Origin: Dyadobacter sp. 676
Lineage (GTDB): Bacteria > Bacteroidota > Bacteroidia > Cytophagales > Spirosomataceae
Length of the DNA stretch: 64,000 nucleotides
Assembly (NCBI RefSeq): GCF_040448675.1
Contig: NZ_CP159289.1
Coordinates: 5,935,001 to 5,999,000 of the forward strand
Reading direction: 5' to 3'
Made by a program: the position numbers and the translations under genes. Positions 43,690 to 53,110 of this stretch are shown piece after piece (position 1 is the stretch's first letter; each line of letters starts with the position of its first letter). The notes beneath the pieces are model-generated. The model did no database searches and was not told the DNA's origin. It saw nothing but the letters and a program-made list of their open reading frames with translations.

Positions 43690-45160
43690 GTGCAAACAGA
43701 CATCACTCCGCAGTCCCCTGAAAACCTTTCAATTTTTGGTTGGATTTTTACAATTTCGTTCATTGGAATGACATTCATCCCGCGTTCGCTGGATCATACG
43801 ATGTTCATCGACGGGCTGGCTTACGCGGCGATTTCCAGAAACATGTCGGTAGGTACGGGGAGTTTTTTGGGCACCTTATTTTGCCGATTCGTTCTGGTTG
43901 GATTATAACAATCTTTGTTCATTTTTTTGTGAACATCCTCCTTTGATGTTCGGAATGCAGTCGCTGATTTTTAGATTAATTGGTGATTCGACGGCCGTTG
44001 AAAACATTTATAACGGTATAATACTCGCGTGCATCGTGACTTTGATCGTGTCCGTCTGGCGTGTCCTTTTCCGCAATGATGAACAGGTGAGGCGACATGC
44101 CTGGCTGCCGGTTTTAATGTGGTACGGCCTTCGGATCGTGTGGTGGAGCGTGCCGAACAACATGCTCGATACAAGCCTGGCCATGTTTTGCCTCGCTTCC
44201 TGCTATACCCAGCTCCTGGTGTTATCAAAGAAACGATATGCGAATGGATACTGGATTTTATCGGGAATACTCGTGCTCCTGGCTTGCCTGACGAAAGGGC
44301 CGGTCGGACTTTTTCCACTCGCTTTTCCCGTTTTATACGATTTAATATTTAAAAACAGCCGGAGGCGGATCTTCGGAGGTGCGCTGACCCTGCTTGCCAC
44401 CGTTGCAATTCTGACGTTTGCGGTTCTGCAATATCCGCCTGCACGTTCGCTGTTAAAAAGTTATTTTGACGGCCAGGTGATGATGGCGCTATTGAAAAAA
44501 AGAGAAGGTGGCGAAAAGAATTGGGTAGCGCATTTTTATCTGGTTAAAATATTGATTGTAAATATTTTACCGCACATTGTTTTTACGGGCGGAATCTGGT
44601 TTGTAATTCATTTTTCGAAGGCCGGATTTAAAATATCCGAAACCGCAAAACGGGCAGTGCTATTGAATTTGCTGGTCATATTTTCGATTCTGGTACCGAT
44701 GCTTGCAAGTATCAAACAAAGCGATCCCTATTTGCTTCCGTTGACTCCGTTTGTCGCCTTGTTCTTTGCCTGTTTGTGTGTCGAATGGATCGTTTCGTTA
44801 TGCCGTCAATTCAGTTTTTACCCAACATTTATTTTAAGTTTTGCGTCGGTTATTTGCCTGATATTTATGGCTTTTCAAGTATATCGATCCGCACCGGACA
44901 GAATGTATGAGATCTCGACCGACCTCGCAAGGCACATTCCACCCGGTTCGAAAATCTATGCCACGCCCGAAATCGCCCGGTCGCCGGAAATACAGACTCC
45001 CTTTCAGCGCTATGCCCGCCTGTCCGTCGCTTTCGATCCCGGCGCCACACGCTACGCCTATTTCGACGACTGCAAGACGGTACCCGACTCGATAACCCGG
45101 TCGCCGGCTTTCGAGGTTATTCCCCTTGCATGTGAAACTGCGCTGGTTATTGCCAGGTAG
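43690..45160 (+). pseudogene. GT39-like membrane glycosyltransferase, frameshifted at a T6 run
   Basis: Frame 1 starts with GTG at 43690 and gives a first helix (GWIFTISFIGMTFIP) and the luminal loop RSLDHTMFIDGLAYAAISRNM, then stops at 43908. Frame 2 continues directly (LDYNNLCSFFCEHPPLMFGMQSLIFRLIG) with about ten hydrophobic segments to 45160. Six T at 43863-43868, where five restore GTGSFWAPYF, account for the break; corrected length 489 residues. The layout fits ArnT/PMT-like transferases that use polyprenyl-phosphate sugars at the membrane. The region is more AT-rich than its neighbours, which may mark transfer. No start better than GTG is visible. Confidence 0.8.
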
Positions 45161-45171
45161 GTAGCTGTGGA

Positions 45172-45912
45172 TCAGGCCATTGCGCCGTTTAGGCCGATAG
45201 TTTGCCCGCTGATCCATTTCGCATCGTCACCGGCGAGGAATACGACCACCCGGGCGATATCGTCGGGTTCGCCCAGCCTGTTGAAGGCATTCAGAGAGGC
45301 CAGGCGGTCGATCACCTCCTGCGGTTTACCTTTTGTGAAAAGCTCGGTATTGGTCGGGCCGGGCAACACAGCGTTGACGTTGATGCCCCGGCTGCCGATT
45401 TCCTTCGCGAAAACACGCGTGAGCTGCTCAACTGCGCCTTTGGTAGCCACGTACGTCGCGTAAGTGGGCATCATGACGCGCGTAGTCGTGGACGAGAAGT
45501 TGATAATGCTTCCACCCTCGTTCAGACGCGTGGCCGCCTCGCGAAGCGTATTGAACGTTCCCCGTACATTCACTTCGAACTGGCGGGTGAAGTCTTCGTT
45601 CGTGGTGTCTTTCAGCAATTTGGTGATCATAATACCCGCATTGTTGACCAGTACGTCAATCTTGCCGAAATGGGTAATGGCCCTGTCGAACAGGTCTTTA
45701 ACCTGCTGAGGGTCGCTCACGTCCGCCTGCAGTGCAATGGCCTGTCCCCCGAGCGATTCAATCGTTGCGACGGTTTGCTGTGCGGCTTCGAATCCGCCGG
45801 TATAATTCACAATCACTTTTGCGCCGGCTTCGGCCAGATGGCGGGCAACCGCCGCGCCGATTCCCCTTGACGCGCCGGTCACCAGGGCTACTTTGTTTTC
45901 GAGTGAGGTCAT
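45172..45912 (-). CDS. SDR family oxidoreductase (3-oxoacyl-reductase-like)
   Basis: 246 residues with the full SDR set: ALVTGASRGIGAAVARHLAEAG, VIVNYTGGFEAAQQTV, VLVNNAGIMITKLLKD, IINFSSTTTRVMMPTYATYVATKGAVEQLTRVFAKE (active-site Ser, Tyr in YVATK, Lys) and INVNAVLPGPTNTELF. It is canonical, unlike the SDR at 38956. It shares the 38-base upstream element and -7 box with the SDR at 31254. Substrate unknown. Confidence 0.93.
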   Translation of the reverse strand: MTSLENKVALVTGASRGIGAAVARHLAEAGAKVIVNYTGGFEAAQQTVATIESLGGQAIALQADVSDPQQVKDLFDRAITHFGKIDVLVNNAGIMITKLLKDTTNEDFTRQFEVNVRGTFNTLREAATRLNEGGSIINFSSTTTRVMMPTYATYVATKGAVEQLTRVFAKEIGSRGINVNAVLPGPTNTELFTKGKPQEVIDRLASLNAFNRLGEPDDIARVVVFLAGDDAKWISGQTIGLNGAMA

Positions 45913-45942
45913 GGTCGTTTCTGTTTTGGTTAATTGACATCA

Positions 45943-46008
45943 CAAAGATGGCAGACCGGCGGCCTCCGGAGCGTACAAGGATTACAGCAAGAGTTGCAAA
46001 ATTCTCAG
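45943..46008 (-). promoter_or_regulatory. Conserved upstream element and -7 box of an SDR gene
   Basis: On the minus strand the block 46008-45971 matches 31157-31194 at 36 of 38 positions, and 20 bases later comes CATCTTTG (45950-45943), 31 bases before the ATG at 45912. The geometry is the same as at 31254. The remaining leader also resembles the leader of the DoxX gene (minus strand, 62448), sharing TCAATTAAC and CAAAACAG. Confidence 0.65.
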
Positions 46009-46027
46009 ATCGGTTTTGTGTACCCAT

Positions 46028-46055
46028 AAAAAAGGCTGCCAGACAACGGGCAGCC
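46028..46055 (-). terminator. Rho-independent terminator of the membrane-protein gene
   Basis: On the minus strand GGCTGCC (46055-46049) pairs with GGCAGCC (46040-46034) over an 8-base loop and runs into six T. It lies 34 bases past the stop at 46089. Confidence 0.85.
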
Positions 46056-46088
46056 CTATTTTGGTTTTGTCGAATCGAAACGGCAATG

Positions 46089-47348
46089 CTATCTGAAACC
46101 GAAAAGTAATGGAAACGCGAAGGTTACTATCGCGCTCCAGACGCTGTACAACGGCAGGAACACCGCAAGTGAAGAACCAACCGCCGTGAGCTCGTTTTTC
46201 CCGCGCAGCGTTCCGAAGAGTTTGGTAGCAACATAAAACAGATGAATGAGCATCAGGATATTCGCGCCCAGCACGGCGGCACGGTTGGGGGTAAGGCCCC
46301 ATTCGGAAATGCGGAACAGGACCGCGGACAGCGCAATGCAATTGACGATCAGGGTCACGGCCGAAAGCAGGAACAGCAATAAGATCTGCCCCCGGTGGCT
46401 GCCGGAGTGGTCGGTTTCGGCAACCGAAAAGAAAATCAGCGCCATTACGCCCACCAGCAATCCGTTAAAAAGAAGCAGGAATTCGCGGTCGTGATAGGGA
46501 TTCTTGCCGGCGATGAGCGTAGCCACCAGGTACACCACCAGCATTACCAATGCCACCGGGCTGAACAATCTGGCGATCACAGGTGAGACCTTGTTTACCA
46601 GCGTCGGTTGCACGCGGGTTATAAATGTGCCGACGATCGGGACGGCCGCAAGACCGCAAATTACGATGTACTGGAAGTAAAACTTCTCGATTTTCCATCC
46701 GATCAGATTGAACAATCCGATGGTAATGGCTGTGGTGAGCCCGCCCGACAGCAGGAGCAGGGCCGTTATCGCCGCGAGCTCGCCATTGTACCGGAGAAAA
46801 CCCAGCCAGTTGGCGCCGTTCCGCCATGTTCCGCCGCTGAACACAAATCCCAGCAACGACCAGAGCCAAAGTGGCAGGTGCATACACGCCAGGACCAGCG
46901 TGTCGCTGGAAGTGTTTTGAGGAAGCAGGTTGATGAACGTTGCCGACGCCAGCACCAGTCCTGCTACCAGTCCGCATGTTTTCCGGGAGGCGTTGTATTT
47001 CCAGGCGAAATAGGCCATCAGCATTGGAAGGACAATCAGGCCGGCGTTGCGCGGGTAAAAAAACTCGTTATCGAGCGAAAGCAATTCCGGTAATTTGGCG
47101 ATGAACGCCGAAAACAGCGAGGCCGCCACCACAAAAGTGCGCTCGGCGGGGGAGCCCCAGGCCATTGTGCCGGGAGAGAGCTCTTCCGGGCTGAAATTGA
47201 GCCGCTGGTACCATCCTTCCGCCAGCGGGTTACTCCGCAATTGGGGGTAAACCGCATTGAATGCCGCCTTGAAAGTAGGCTTGTTGCCCCGGTACAACTT
47301 TTCCAGTTGCAGGGGATTGTCTTGGTTCAACAGGATTTCGTCACGCAT
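46089..47348 (-). CDS. Polytopic membrane protein, possibly DUF4153-like
   Basis: 419 residues. A soluble N-terminus (~75 residues, FSPEELSPGTMAWGSPAER) is followed by about eleven to twelve hydrophobic helices (SLFSAFIAKLPELL, GLIVLPMLMAYFAW, ALVMLVVYLVATLIAG, FLLLFNGLLVGVMALIFF). The segment RISEWGLTPNRAAVLGANILMLIHLFYVATKLFGTLRG recalls the YGxTPNR stretch of DUF4153 proteins, but I am not certain of the match. No enzymatic motif. Monocistronic with its own terminator. Confidence 0.7.
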   Translation of the reverse strand: MRDEILLNQDNPLQLEKLYRGNKPTFKAAFNAVYPQLRSNPLAEGWYQRLNFSPEELSPGTMAWGSPAERTFVVAASLFSAFIAKLPELLSLDNEFFYPRNAGLIVLPMLMAYFAWKYNASRKTCGLVAGLVLASATFINLLPQNTSSDTLVLACMHLPLWLWSLLGFVFSGGTWRNGANWLGFLRYNGELAAITALLLLSGGLTTAITIGLFNLIGWKIEKFYFQYIVICGLAAVPIVGTFITRVQPTLVNKVSPVIARLFSPVALVMLVVYLVATLIAGKNPYHDREFLLLFNGLLVGVMALIFFSVAETDHSGSHRGQILLLFLLSAVTLIVNCIALSAVLFRISEWGLTPNRAAVLGANILMLIHLFYVATKLFGTLRGKNELTAVGSSLAVFLPLYSVWSAIVTFAFPLLFGFR

Positions 47349-47575
47349 AACGATGATTGAAAATTTGTGAATAGTGTTCCGGTGTGATACGGTGTTGATG
47401 ATAGATTAAAAAGTACTTTGTATTTCAAAGTTAAAAACGATTTGGAATCCTGCAATGCATTGCGGCGAAAATTTTTCGGAAGGCTGCATGCAACTCTTTT
47501 TGTTCGAATCGAGGTCTTAATGCGCGAACCCCACAGGAGTAGCTTCGGCCATTAACGCAACTTTCTATTTCATCC

Positions 47576-49990
47576 ATGAAGAAAACACTATTAACGCTTT
47601 GTATAGCCGCATGGAACCTGTTTGCATTCGGGCAGGCGGAAAAGCAGTTTTTTATCGATCCTGAATTCAAAACGCCCGATTTTACGGAAAAGGACGCACC
47701 GCTTACGCCGGTTGGCAAGCCGATAGTCCTTCGCAACGGGAAAGTGCTGATTCGTACCGCGGGATTCGATTATGTCAACGGCAAGCGGGTGGCCGGAAAC
47801 TATGTCAGGCTCAATGAAGACGGGAGTTTCGACGAAACATTCATCGTTCCTTTCGTTAAAGGGGAGGTCATTGTCGCCAGGGCCATGGGGAATCAGAAGG
47901 CCGTCGCCCTGATGAGCTACGGTTGGGGAGCCAATCTGATGGGCATCGCCCGGTTCGGTAACAACGGCGTGGATACCGTTTACAGAACTCCTTTCCTCCC
48001 GTATGTAGATGCTTCCGGTATCCAGTCGGACGGCAGGGCCGTTATTTTCAACTGGGCCACGGGCATCATCCGTTTGCTTTCCAATGGAGAGCTTGATCCA
48101 ACTTTCAGGTTCTCGAAGGAATACTGGGATAATTACGAAGGCGATGCCGGTAACTGGTTTGGCTCGGTGGCAGCAGACGACAGGATCAGGGTCGCAGTGA
48201 TACGGGAGGGGAAAATCCACGTCCGCGGTTATAACAGGAACGGGCAATTGGAAAACAGATTCGAGCTCGGCGGCATTGGCGGATTTACCTACGGGCAGAT
48301 TAGCCAGGTATCTTTTTTCGAAGACGGCAGGGTTTTCGTGAAGGACCGTCATGCTAATACGTATTCCATTTTCAAAGCGGACGGTACCCTCGAAGTTACT
48401 CGCCCTTTTCCTACCGGCACCGCCAGCGAATACAGCGCCAATGTCCTGCTGGCCGACGGGAATTTTCTCGAATTGAATCTGCGAATGCCTTATAAAGTAG
48501 TCGTGGCGACCAACGAAGCTATCCCGTTAATGCGGGAGGGCAGATTGCTGGCTTTGGAAGCCGACGGCGAAGAGCGGTATTTCGCCTATGATGCTTCACT
48601 GCTGGGCAAAGGGGAGTTGCTTATTACCGGAGTCGACAGACAGCCGCTCTGGATCGACGCCGCAGGGAATGTCAGGCAGCGGTCGAATGTCCGTATCGAA
48701 CGTTCCAAGCTGAATGCGGTACAGGTTTCCACAGATCAGGTGCTTGTTGACGTACAGGAAGGATATCAGTCCGAGTTACACCGTATAGAAAGGGGCGGCG
48801 GCATCGACAGCTCCACAGTTTATCAGAGAAGGGTGATCAAGCTGCCTTCTCTGTACACGGAGACATATTTTGACACTACCTCAGTGTATGATTCCAACAG
48901 GGCTTTCCGATATAGTAAGTACAAGCAGTTGTACGCATTGCGCGACGGCAGTTACCTGGTCAACCGCCAAACGAATGCAAACAGTGGCGGGCTTTTTTTC
49001 TCGAACACTTATAAAATAAAGTCGGATGGCTCGGTGGATGAACGCTTTCTCCGTGACAGCGCATCGACGTCTCCGTTACCGGGCGATTTCTTTCTTGTAA
49101 AAGCGTGGTCGCCCGGCCTTATTCCACATCCGGTGAGGTTTATTATCAATGGCGAGGGGCAAAAGGTCGATCCAATGAACGCGTTTCAGGCCGCAGCATT
49201 AGGTGAAAATTTCATGGCCTGCCACGAGCTGAAAGATGGAAGCGTACTCACCGTAACACGGCATATGCCAAGCCGTCGGCTGGTTATTAGCCGATTTACC
49301 GCGAACGGACTGCCCGATCCCGGTTTTAATCCCATTGAAATGGCGTCGGATGCTGTCTTAGATTTAAAGGCGGTCTACGAGGACGGCAGATTACTGGTTT
49401 TTCAGGACCGGGTTTTAAAACGGTTCAAATCCAATGGCCGGCCGGATGATTCGTTCGAGCCCATTCCATTTAAAGCGGAAGACTCGTTCAGCGCATTTAT
49501 CCAGCCCGACCAGAAAATCCTTGTCTGGGGCCGTTTCAACCAAGTGGCTGGTTACCTGCCCGATGCGAAAATGATGCGCTTCCAGGCAGACGGGACGCCT
49601 GATGCCGCTTTCAGAATGTCGAAGCATATTAATCCTGAACTTATCACGAGTGTCCATCCATTGTCGGCGGAAGCAATGCTGGTTATTTACAAGGGGCGTC
49701 TGGAACGGCTGATACTGGGCGACCCTCCGCAAGGGCCGGGAGAGGAAGGAAATGAGGGAGGACGCCTGACCGTAACCGCCTGGCCGAATCCGGGCGACGG
49801 GGCATTCGAGCTGGAATTGCCCCGTCGCCTGCAAGGCGGGGTGGTTGAGGTGTTCGACGGCTCCGGCCGTAGTGTGCCGTTTATCCGTTTGGGTACGGGC
49901 TTCCAGGTTATTTATCCCAAAGCCGGACTTTTGCTGGTGAGGGTCCGGAAGGACGGTAAATCAGCTGGTACGAAATTGTTGGTAAGGTAG
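47576..49990 (+). CDS. Delta-60-repeat surface protein with T9SS sorting domain
   Basis: 804 residues with signal peptide MKKTLLTLCIAAWNLFAFGQ. The body repeats a ~45-60 residue unit, as in the delta-60 family: YVRLNEDGSFDETFIVPF, FNWATGIIRLLSNGELDPTFRFS, RFTANGLPDPGFNPIEM, RFKSNGRPDDSFEPIPF, MRFQADGTPDAAFRMS. Such repeats build a beta-propeller-like domain. The C-terminus is a type A T9SS sorting domain (LTVTAWPNPGDGAFELELPR, VEVFDGSGRSV, LLVRVRKDG). It should be exported and surface-attached; partner unknown. Confidence 0.88.
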   Translation: MKKTLLTLCIAAWNLFAFGQAEKQFFIDPEFKTPDFTEKDAPLTPVGKPIVLRNGKVLIRTAGFDYVNGKRVAGNYVRLNEDGSFDETFIVPFVKGEVIVARAMGNQKAVALMSYGWGANLMGIARFGNNGVDTVYRTPFLPYVDASGIQSDGRAVIFNWATGIIRLLSNGELDPTFRFSKEYWDNYEGDAGNWFGSVAADDRIRVAVIREGKIHVRGYNRNGQLENRFELGGIGGFTYGQISQVSFFEDGRVFVKDRHANTYSIFKADGTLEVTRPFPTGTASEYSANVLLADGNFLELNLRMPYKVVVATNEAIPLMREGRLLALEADGEERYFAYDASLLGKGELLITGVDRQPLWIDAAGNVRQRSNVRIERSKLNAVQVSTDQVLVDVQEGYQSELHRIERGGGIDSSTVYQRRVIKLPSLYTETYFDTTSVYDSNRAFRYSKYKQLYALRDGSYLVNRQTNANSGGLFFSNTYKIKSDGSVDERFLRDSASTSPLPGDFFLVKAWSPGLIPHPVRFIINGEGQKVDPMNAFQAAALGENFMACHELKDGSVLTVTRHMPSRRLVISRFTANGLPDPGFNPIEMASDAVLDLKAVYEDGRLLVFQDRVLKRFKSNGRPDDSFEPIPFKAEDSFSAFIQPDQKILVWGRFNQVAGYLPDAKMMRFQADGTPDAAFRMSKHINPELITSVHPLSAEAMLVIYKGRLERLILGDPPQGPGEEGNEGGRLTVTAWPNPGDGAFELELPRRLQGGVVEVFDGSGRSVPFIRLGTGFQVIYPKAGLLLVRVRKDGKSAGTKLLVR

Positions 49991-50110
49991 AGTCAGTTGG
50001 TTAAGTCGTTTGCAAACCGTTTACTAATTTCGGTAACCGGTTAATTGATAGTGTTTTAATTCCGCCCGGCGGCGATTTTATTTTGTGCTGAAAATCAAAT
50101 CGATACAAAA

Positions 50111-50239
50111 ATGGAATGGACGATTAGCATGTGGGCTGGACTGGTGCAGGTCGGAATTGCGGTGGCGATTGCGGCAATGGGTATCCGGGTCTTGCTAGAA
50201 CTGCGGAAAACGGAATTAACCGAGCAACCCGCTGAATAA
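50111..50239 (+). CDS. Small single-pass membrane protein, 42 residues
   Basis: ATG at 50111, stop TAA at 50237-50239. The protein starts MEWTISMWAGLVQVG, continues with a helix of about 17 small hydrophobic residues (GLVQVGIAVAIAAMGIRVLL) and ends in a charged tail (ELRKTELTEQPAE). It is followed 60 bases on by a clear terminator, which supports transcription as its own unit. Function unknown. Small proteins of this shape often modify larger membrane complexes. Confidence 0.55.
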   Translation: MEWTISMWAGLVQVGIAVAIAAMGIRVLLELRKTELTEQPAE

Positions 50240-50299
50240 AGGGGGTACGAAAAGAGCAATTGAAATTTGGGAAGCTTTGTTAAGGAGCTCAATACGTAA

Positions 50300-50337
50300 G
50301 AAGGTCCGTAATGCGAATTGCGGGCCCTTCTTTTTTT
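50300..50337 (+). terminator. Rho-independent terminator after the small membrane protein
   Basis: GAAGGTCCG (50300-50308) pairs with CGGGCCCTTC (50321-50330) with one bulge, followed by seven T. It separates the small protein gene from the sugar isomerase-like gene. Confidence 0.75.
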
Positions 50338-50477
50338 GCATTTGCAGGCCGGCACCGGGGTGAGTAAATGCCGGAGGTATATTACTTATTGAGGTCGGGG
50401 GGGCTGTTCCTACAAATGATTTATGCCGGACCGGTTGCCGAAATAGCCGTGCTTTGCCCTATATTTTCCTAAACCAT

Positions 50478-51398
50478 ATGAACCGATCATCTTCTCTCAG
50501 CCGCAGGGATTTTCTGGCCGCTGCTTCGGCAGGCATCGCGTTACCGTTAATCCAGCCTTTGAATGCGCTGGCAAAAGCCGAGCCGCTATTTTCATTCTCC
50601 ACACTGGCTTGCCCCAAGTGGGATTGGGCGACGATCGTCAGACACGCGGCCGGTAACGGCTACCATGGGATCGAGATCCGCGGAGTGCTCGATTGCATGG
50701 ATTTGCCCAAATGCAGCGATTTCGATAGCCCGCAAAGCATTGGCCGGTCACGTAAAATGGCCGAGGACAAGGGGTTAAGGATCGTCGACCTGGGCTCGTC
50801 GGCGGCATTGCACATGGCTGATCCGGCGGTGCGGGCAAAAAATCTCGACGAAGCCAGGCGGTTCATCGATCTGGCACAACAGCTGAATTGCCCCTACGTC
50901 CGCGTTTTTCCCAACGATTTACCCAAAGACCAGGAGGTGGATAAAACCGTGGAGCTGATCAGCACCGGATTGCTGGAACTGGGCGATTATGCCAAAAATA
51001 CGTCCGTTACCGTACTGCTCGAATCGCATGGCGATGTGACTGGCAAAGATATTCTCGCGGCGATAATGGGCAAGGCGGAGCACAGACATGTAGGGCTTAT
51101 CTGGGATATTTTCAATATGTGGTCCGTGACGAAGGAGCCGCCGAAAGAAGTTTATGCCAGATTAAAGAAATATATCCGTCACACCCACATCAAAGACGGC
51201 CTGCTGAAAGACGGCAAGATCGCGTACGTGCAGGTGGGCAAGGGCGAGGGACCGTTGCGGGAGGCGATCGATGCCCTTGTAAAGGACAATTACAAGGGCT
51301 ATTACAGTTTCGAATGGGAGAAAAGGTGGCATCCCGAAATCGAAGATCCTGAAATCGTCATCCCGGCTTATCCACGCCTCATGCGGCAATATTTTTAA
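50478..51398 (+). CDS. Sugar phosphate isomerase/epimerase-like TIM barrel, Tat exported
   Basis: 306 residues from ATG 50478. The N-terminus MNRSSSLSRRDFLAAASAGIALPL is a twin-arginine signal (SRRDFL). The mature part is a xylose-isomerase-like TIM barrel: FSTLACPKWDWATIVRHAAGNGYHGIEIRG, YVRVFPNDLPKDQEVDKTVELI, VTVLLESHGDVTG, VGLIWDIFNMW, YIRHTHIKDG and YYSFEWEKRWHPEIEDPE, with metal ligands Glu, Asp/His, His and Glu. Such Tat-exported relatives are frequent in Bacteroidota sugar and inositol loci; substrate unknown. Overlaps the convergent GH43 gene by four bases. Confidence 0.9.
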   Translation: MNRSSSLSRRDFLAAASAGIALPLIQPLNALAKAEPLFSFSTLACPKWDWATIVRHAAGNGYHGIEIRGVLDCMDLPKCSDFDSPQSIGRSRKMAEDKGLRIVDLGSSAALHMADPAVRAKNLDEARRFIDLAQQLNCPYVRVFPNDLPKDQEVDKTVELISTGLLELGDYAKNTSVTVLLESHGDVTGKDILAAIMGKAEHRHVGLIWDIFNMWSVTKEPPKEVYARLKKYIRHTHIKDGLLKDGKIAYVQVGKGEGPLREAIDALVKDNYKGYYSFEWEKRWHPEIEDPEIVIPAYPRLMRQYF

Positions 51399-52966
51399 TC
51401 ATATTTCATCTCGATCGCTTTGATTTCGCTAGTCCCCGACGGCGGGCCGGTTACGTTAATCCCTACTCTCGGGGCACGGTCCCAGCGCGGAAGCCACGGC
51501 GCCTCCATTTGCACGGAGCTGGTGAGCGAATCGATTTTCTGGCCTTTTACGGCCCAGCTGAATGTGTAGAACCGGCCGAAGCGGCTCTGCAATTCGAGCC
51601 TGATATGCTTGTATTTGTCGGGAATTTCCTGGGTTTTGAGAGTTTCGTAAACGCCATCTTTCACTTGCCACAGTTCGACACGGTTTTGGCCCACACCATA
51701 TCCGACCGCATTCTGCGCATCGCCATAGAGGACGATATTCTGAAAAACATCGTCCTTGGCCACCAACTCGGTAGCGAAGGTGTAGTTGCCTTTTTTAACC
51801 GTATGCCCCAAAAAGTTGCCCGTTCTGGCCGCATTTTCACATTCTATTTCCAGGGAAGTGTGTTTCAGGGAAAATTTCGGCTTGGGCAACCCGGCGTCGA
51901 AGACCCACGGAAGGCTGAGGGTATCCCGGTCGTAATTGACGGAGAAGCTAAGCATATCCCGCCCGGATGTGCCTGCGCCCGCGGGGGACTCAGCTTGCGC
52001 GGGCGGTGTTTTGCCGTATCGAAATGCAGGCCATTTGGTAGTTTCGTCCCATACCAGTTCGCTCAGCACGCCTTGCCGGCCGGCGAACGTGAAGTCGGTA
52101 CCGTTGTAGGCATGATGCAGGTAAAAATAGCGGCGGTCGGGCGTTACCACTACGGTGCCGTGTCCGGGACATTTCCAGGTCTCGTCCCCGAAAAGCACCG
52201 GGTTTCCCAAATACCTGACCCACGGACCTTGCAGTTTTTCAGCCCGCGCAAGCCCGACCTGGTAGTCGCAGCGGTCGCCGCAGCAAGCATTACCGGAATA
52301 GAGCATATACCAGAAATCGCCTCTTTTGAAAATAGCCTGGCCCTCGGCCCCGCCCGCTTCCCAGCCTGTCGGGTCGGCTTTGAGCAGGCTGAATTCTTTC
52401 CCCGTCACTTTGAGGCCGTCCGGCGAGAGCTCGGCACCCAGCAGCTCGATGCCCCTGTTTTTATCAAGCCCGTATGCTTTCCAGGTAATGAATAGCTTGC
52501 CTTTGTCTTCTACTACAAATGCGTCGATAGCTTCCTTCGTCCACTCGACGATCACGCCGTGATCCTTGAACCCTTTGGTGATGTCTTTGGTGGTGGCCAC
52601 GCCGATCATCGACTGCCTGTCCGACTTCCTCCGTGCCGTATAATATACATAGAAAGTCCCGTTCCGGAAAAACAGCTCCGGCGCCCAGTAGCTGCCCATG
52701 GTCCATTTGGGTAGTTCGGTAAACACCGGGCCGACGTACTTCCAGTTAACCAGGTCTTTAGAGCTATAAATAGGGTAGGCTGGTCCCCATTCCGACGAGG
52801 TACCGGCTGCAAAGTAGGTATCCCCGACACGGATCACCGACGGATCGGCGAAATCGCCCGCTATGACCGGATTGCGGTAAGTGACAACCGGGGCCGGGGC
52901 AGGCCGCTGCGCCATTATGCTGGTGGTAAAAAGGAAGATCAGCAGGGATATGCCGGGAAATTTCAT
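51395..52966 (-). CDS. GH43 family beta-xylosidase/arabinosidase-like enzyme
   Basis: 523 residues with signal peptide MKFPGISLLIFLFTTSIMAQ. The five-bladed propeller carries the GH43 triad: base Asp in GDFADPSVIRVGDTYF, Asp in KEAIDAFVVEDKGKLF and acid Glu in GGAEGQAIFKRGDFWYML. The C-terminal ~200 residues form a beta-sandwich accessory domain (GNFLGHTVKKGNYTFATELVA). Exported, so it should trim xylan, arabinan or similar side chains outside the cytoplasm. Convergent with the isomerase-like gene. Confidence 0.9.
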   Translation of the reverse strand: MKFPGISLLIFLFTTSIMAQRPAPAPVVTYRNPVIAGDFADPSVIRVGDTYFAAGTSSEWGPAYPIYSSKDLVNWKYVGPVFTELPKWTMGSYWAPELFFRNGTFYVYYTARRKSDRQSMIGVATTKDITKGFKDHGVIVEWTKEAIDAFVVEDKGKLFITWKAYGLDKNRGIELLGAELSPDGLKVTGKEFSLLKADPTGWEAGGAEGQAIFKRGDFWYMLYSGNACCGDRCDYQVGLARAEKLQGPWVRYLGNPVLFGDETWKCPGHGTVVVTPDRRYFYLHHAYNGTDFTFAGRQGVLSELVWDETTKWPAFRYGKTPPAQAESPAGAGTSGRDMLSFSVNYDRDTLSLPWVFDAGLPKPKFSLKHTSLEIECENAARTGNFLGHTVKKGNYTFATELVAKDDVFQNIVLYGDAQNAVGYGVGQNRVELWQVKDGVYETLKTQEIPDKYKHIRLELQSRFGRFYTFSWAVKGQKIDSLTSSVQMEAPWLPRWDRAPRVGINVTGPPSGTSEIKAIEMKYD

Positions 52967-53110
52967 CGTAATACGGATTGATGGAACTGCGAATAAAGGG
53001 ATTTAATTCGGGATAAGAAACCCACCGGTGTAATGGAAAATGCTGCCATTCCAACGCGCCGATGGTTGAAATGATGCGGAATAATTAGAATATTGCAATT
53101 TTACCAACCG

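Noticed and set aside
51509..52495. Open frame of 328 codons antisense to the GH43 gene
   Set aside because: The GH43 catalytic triad is on the other strand; this frame has no recognisable content.
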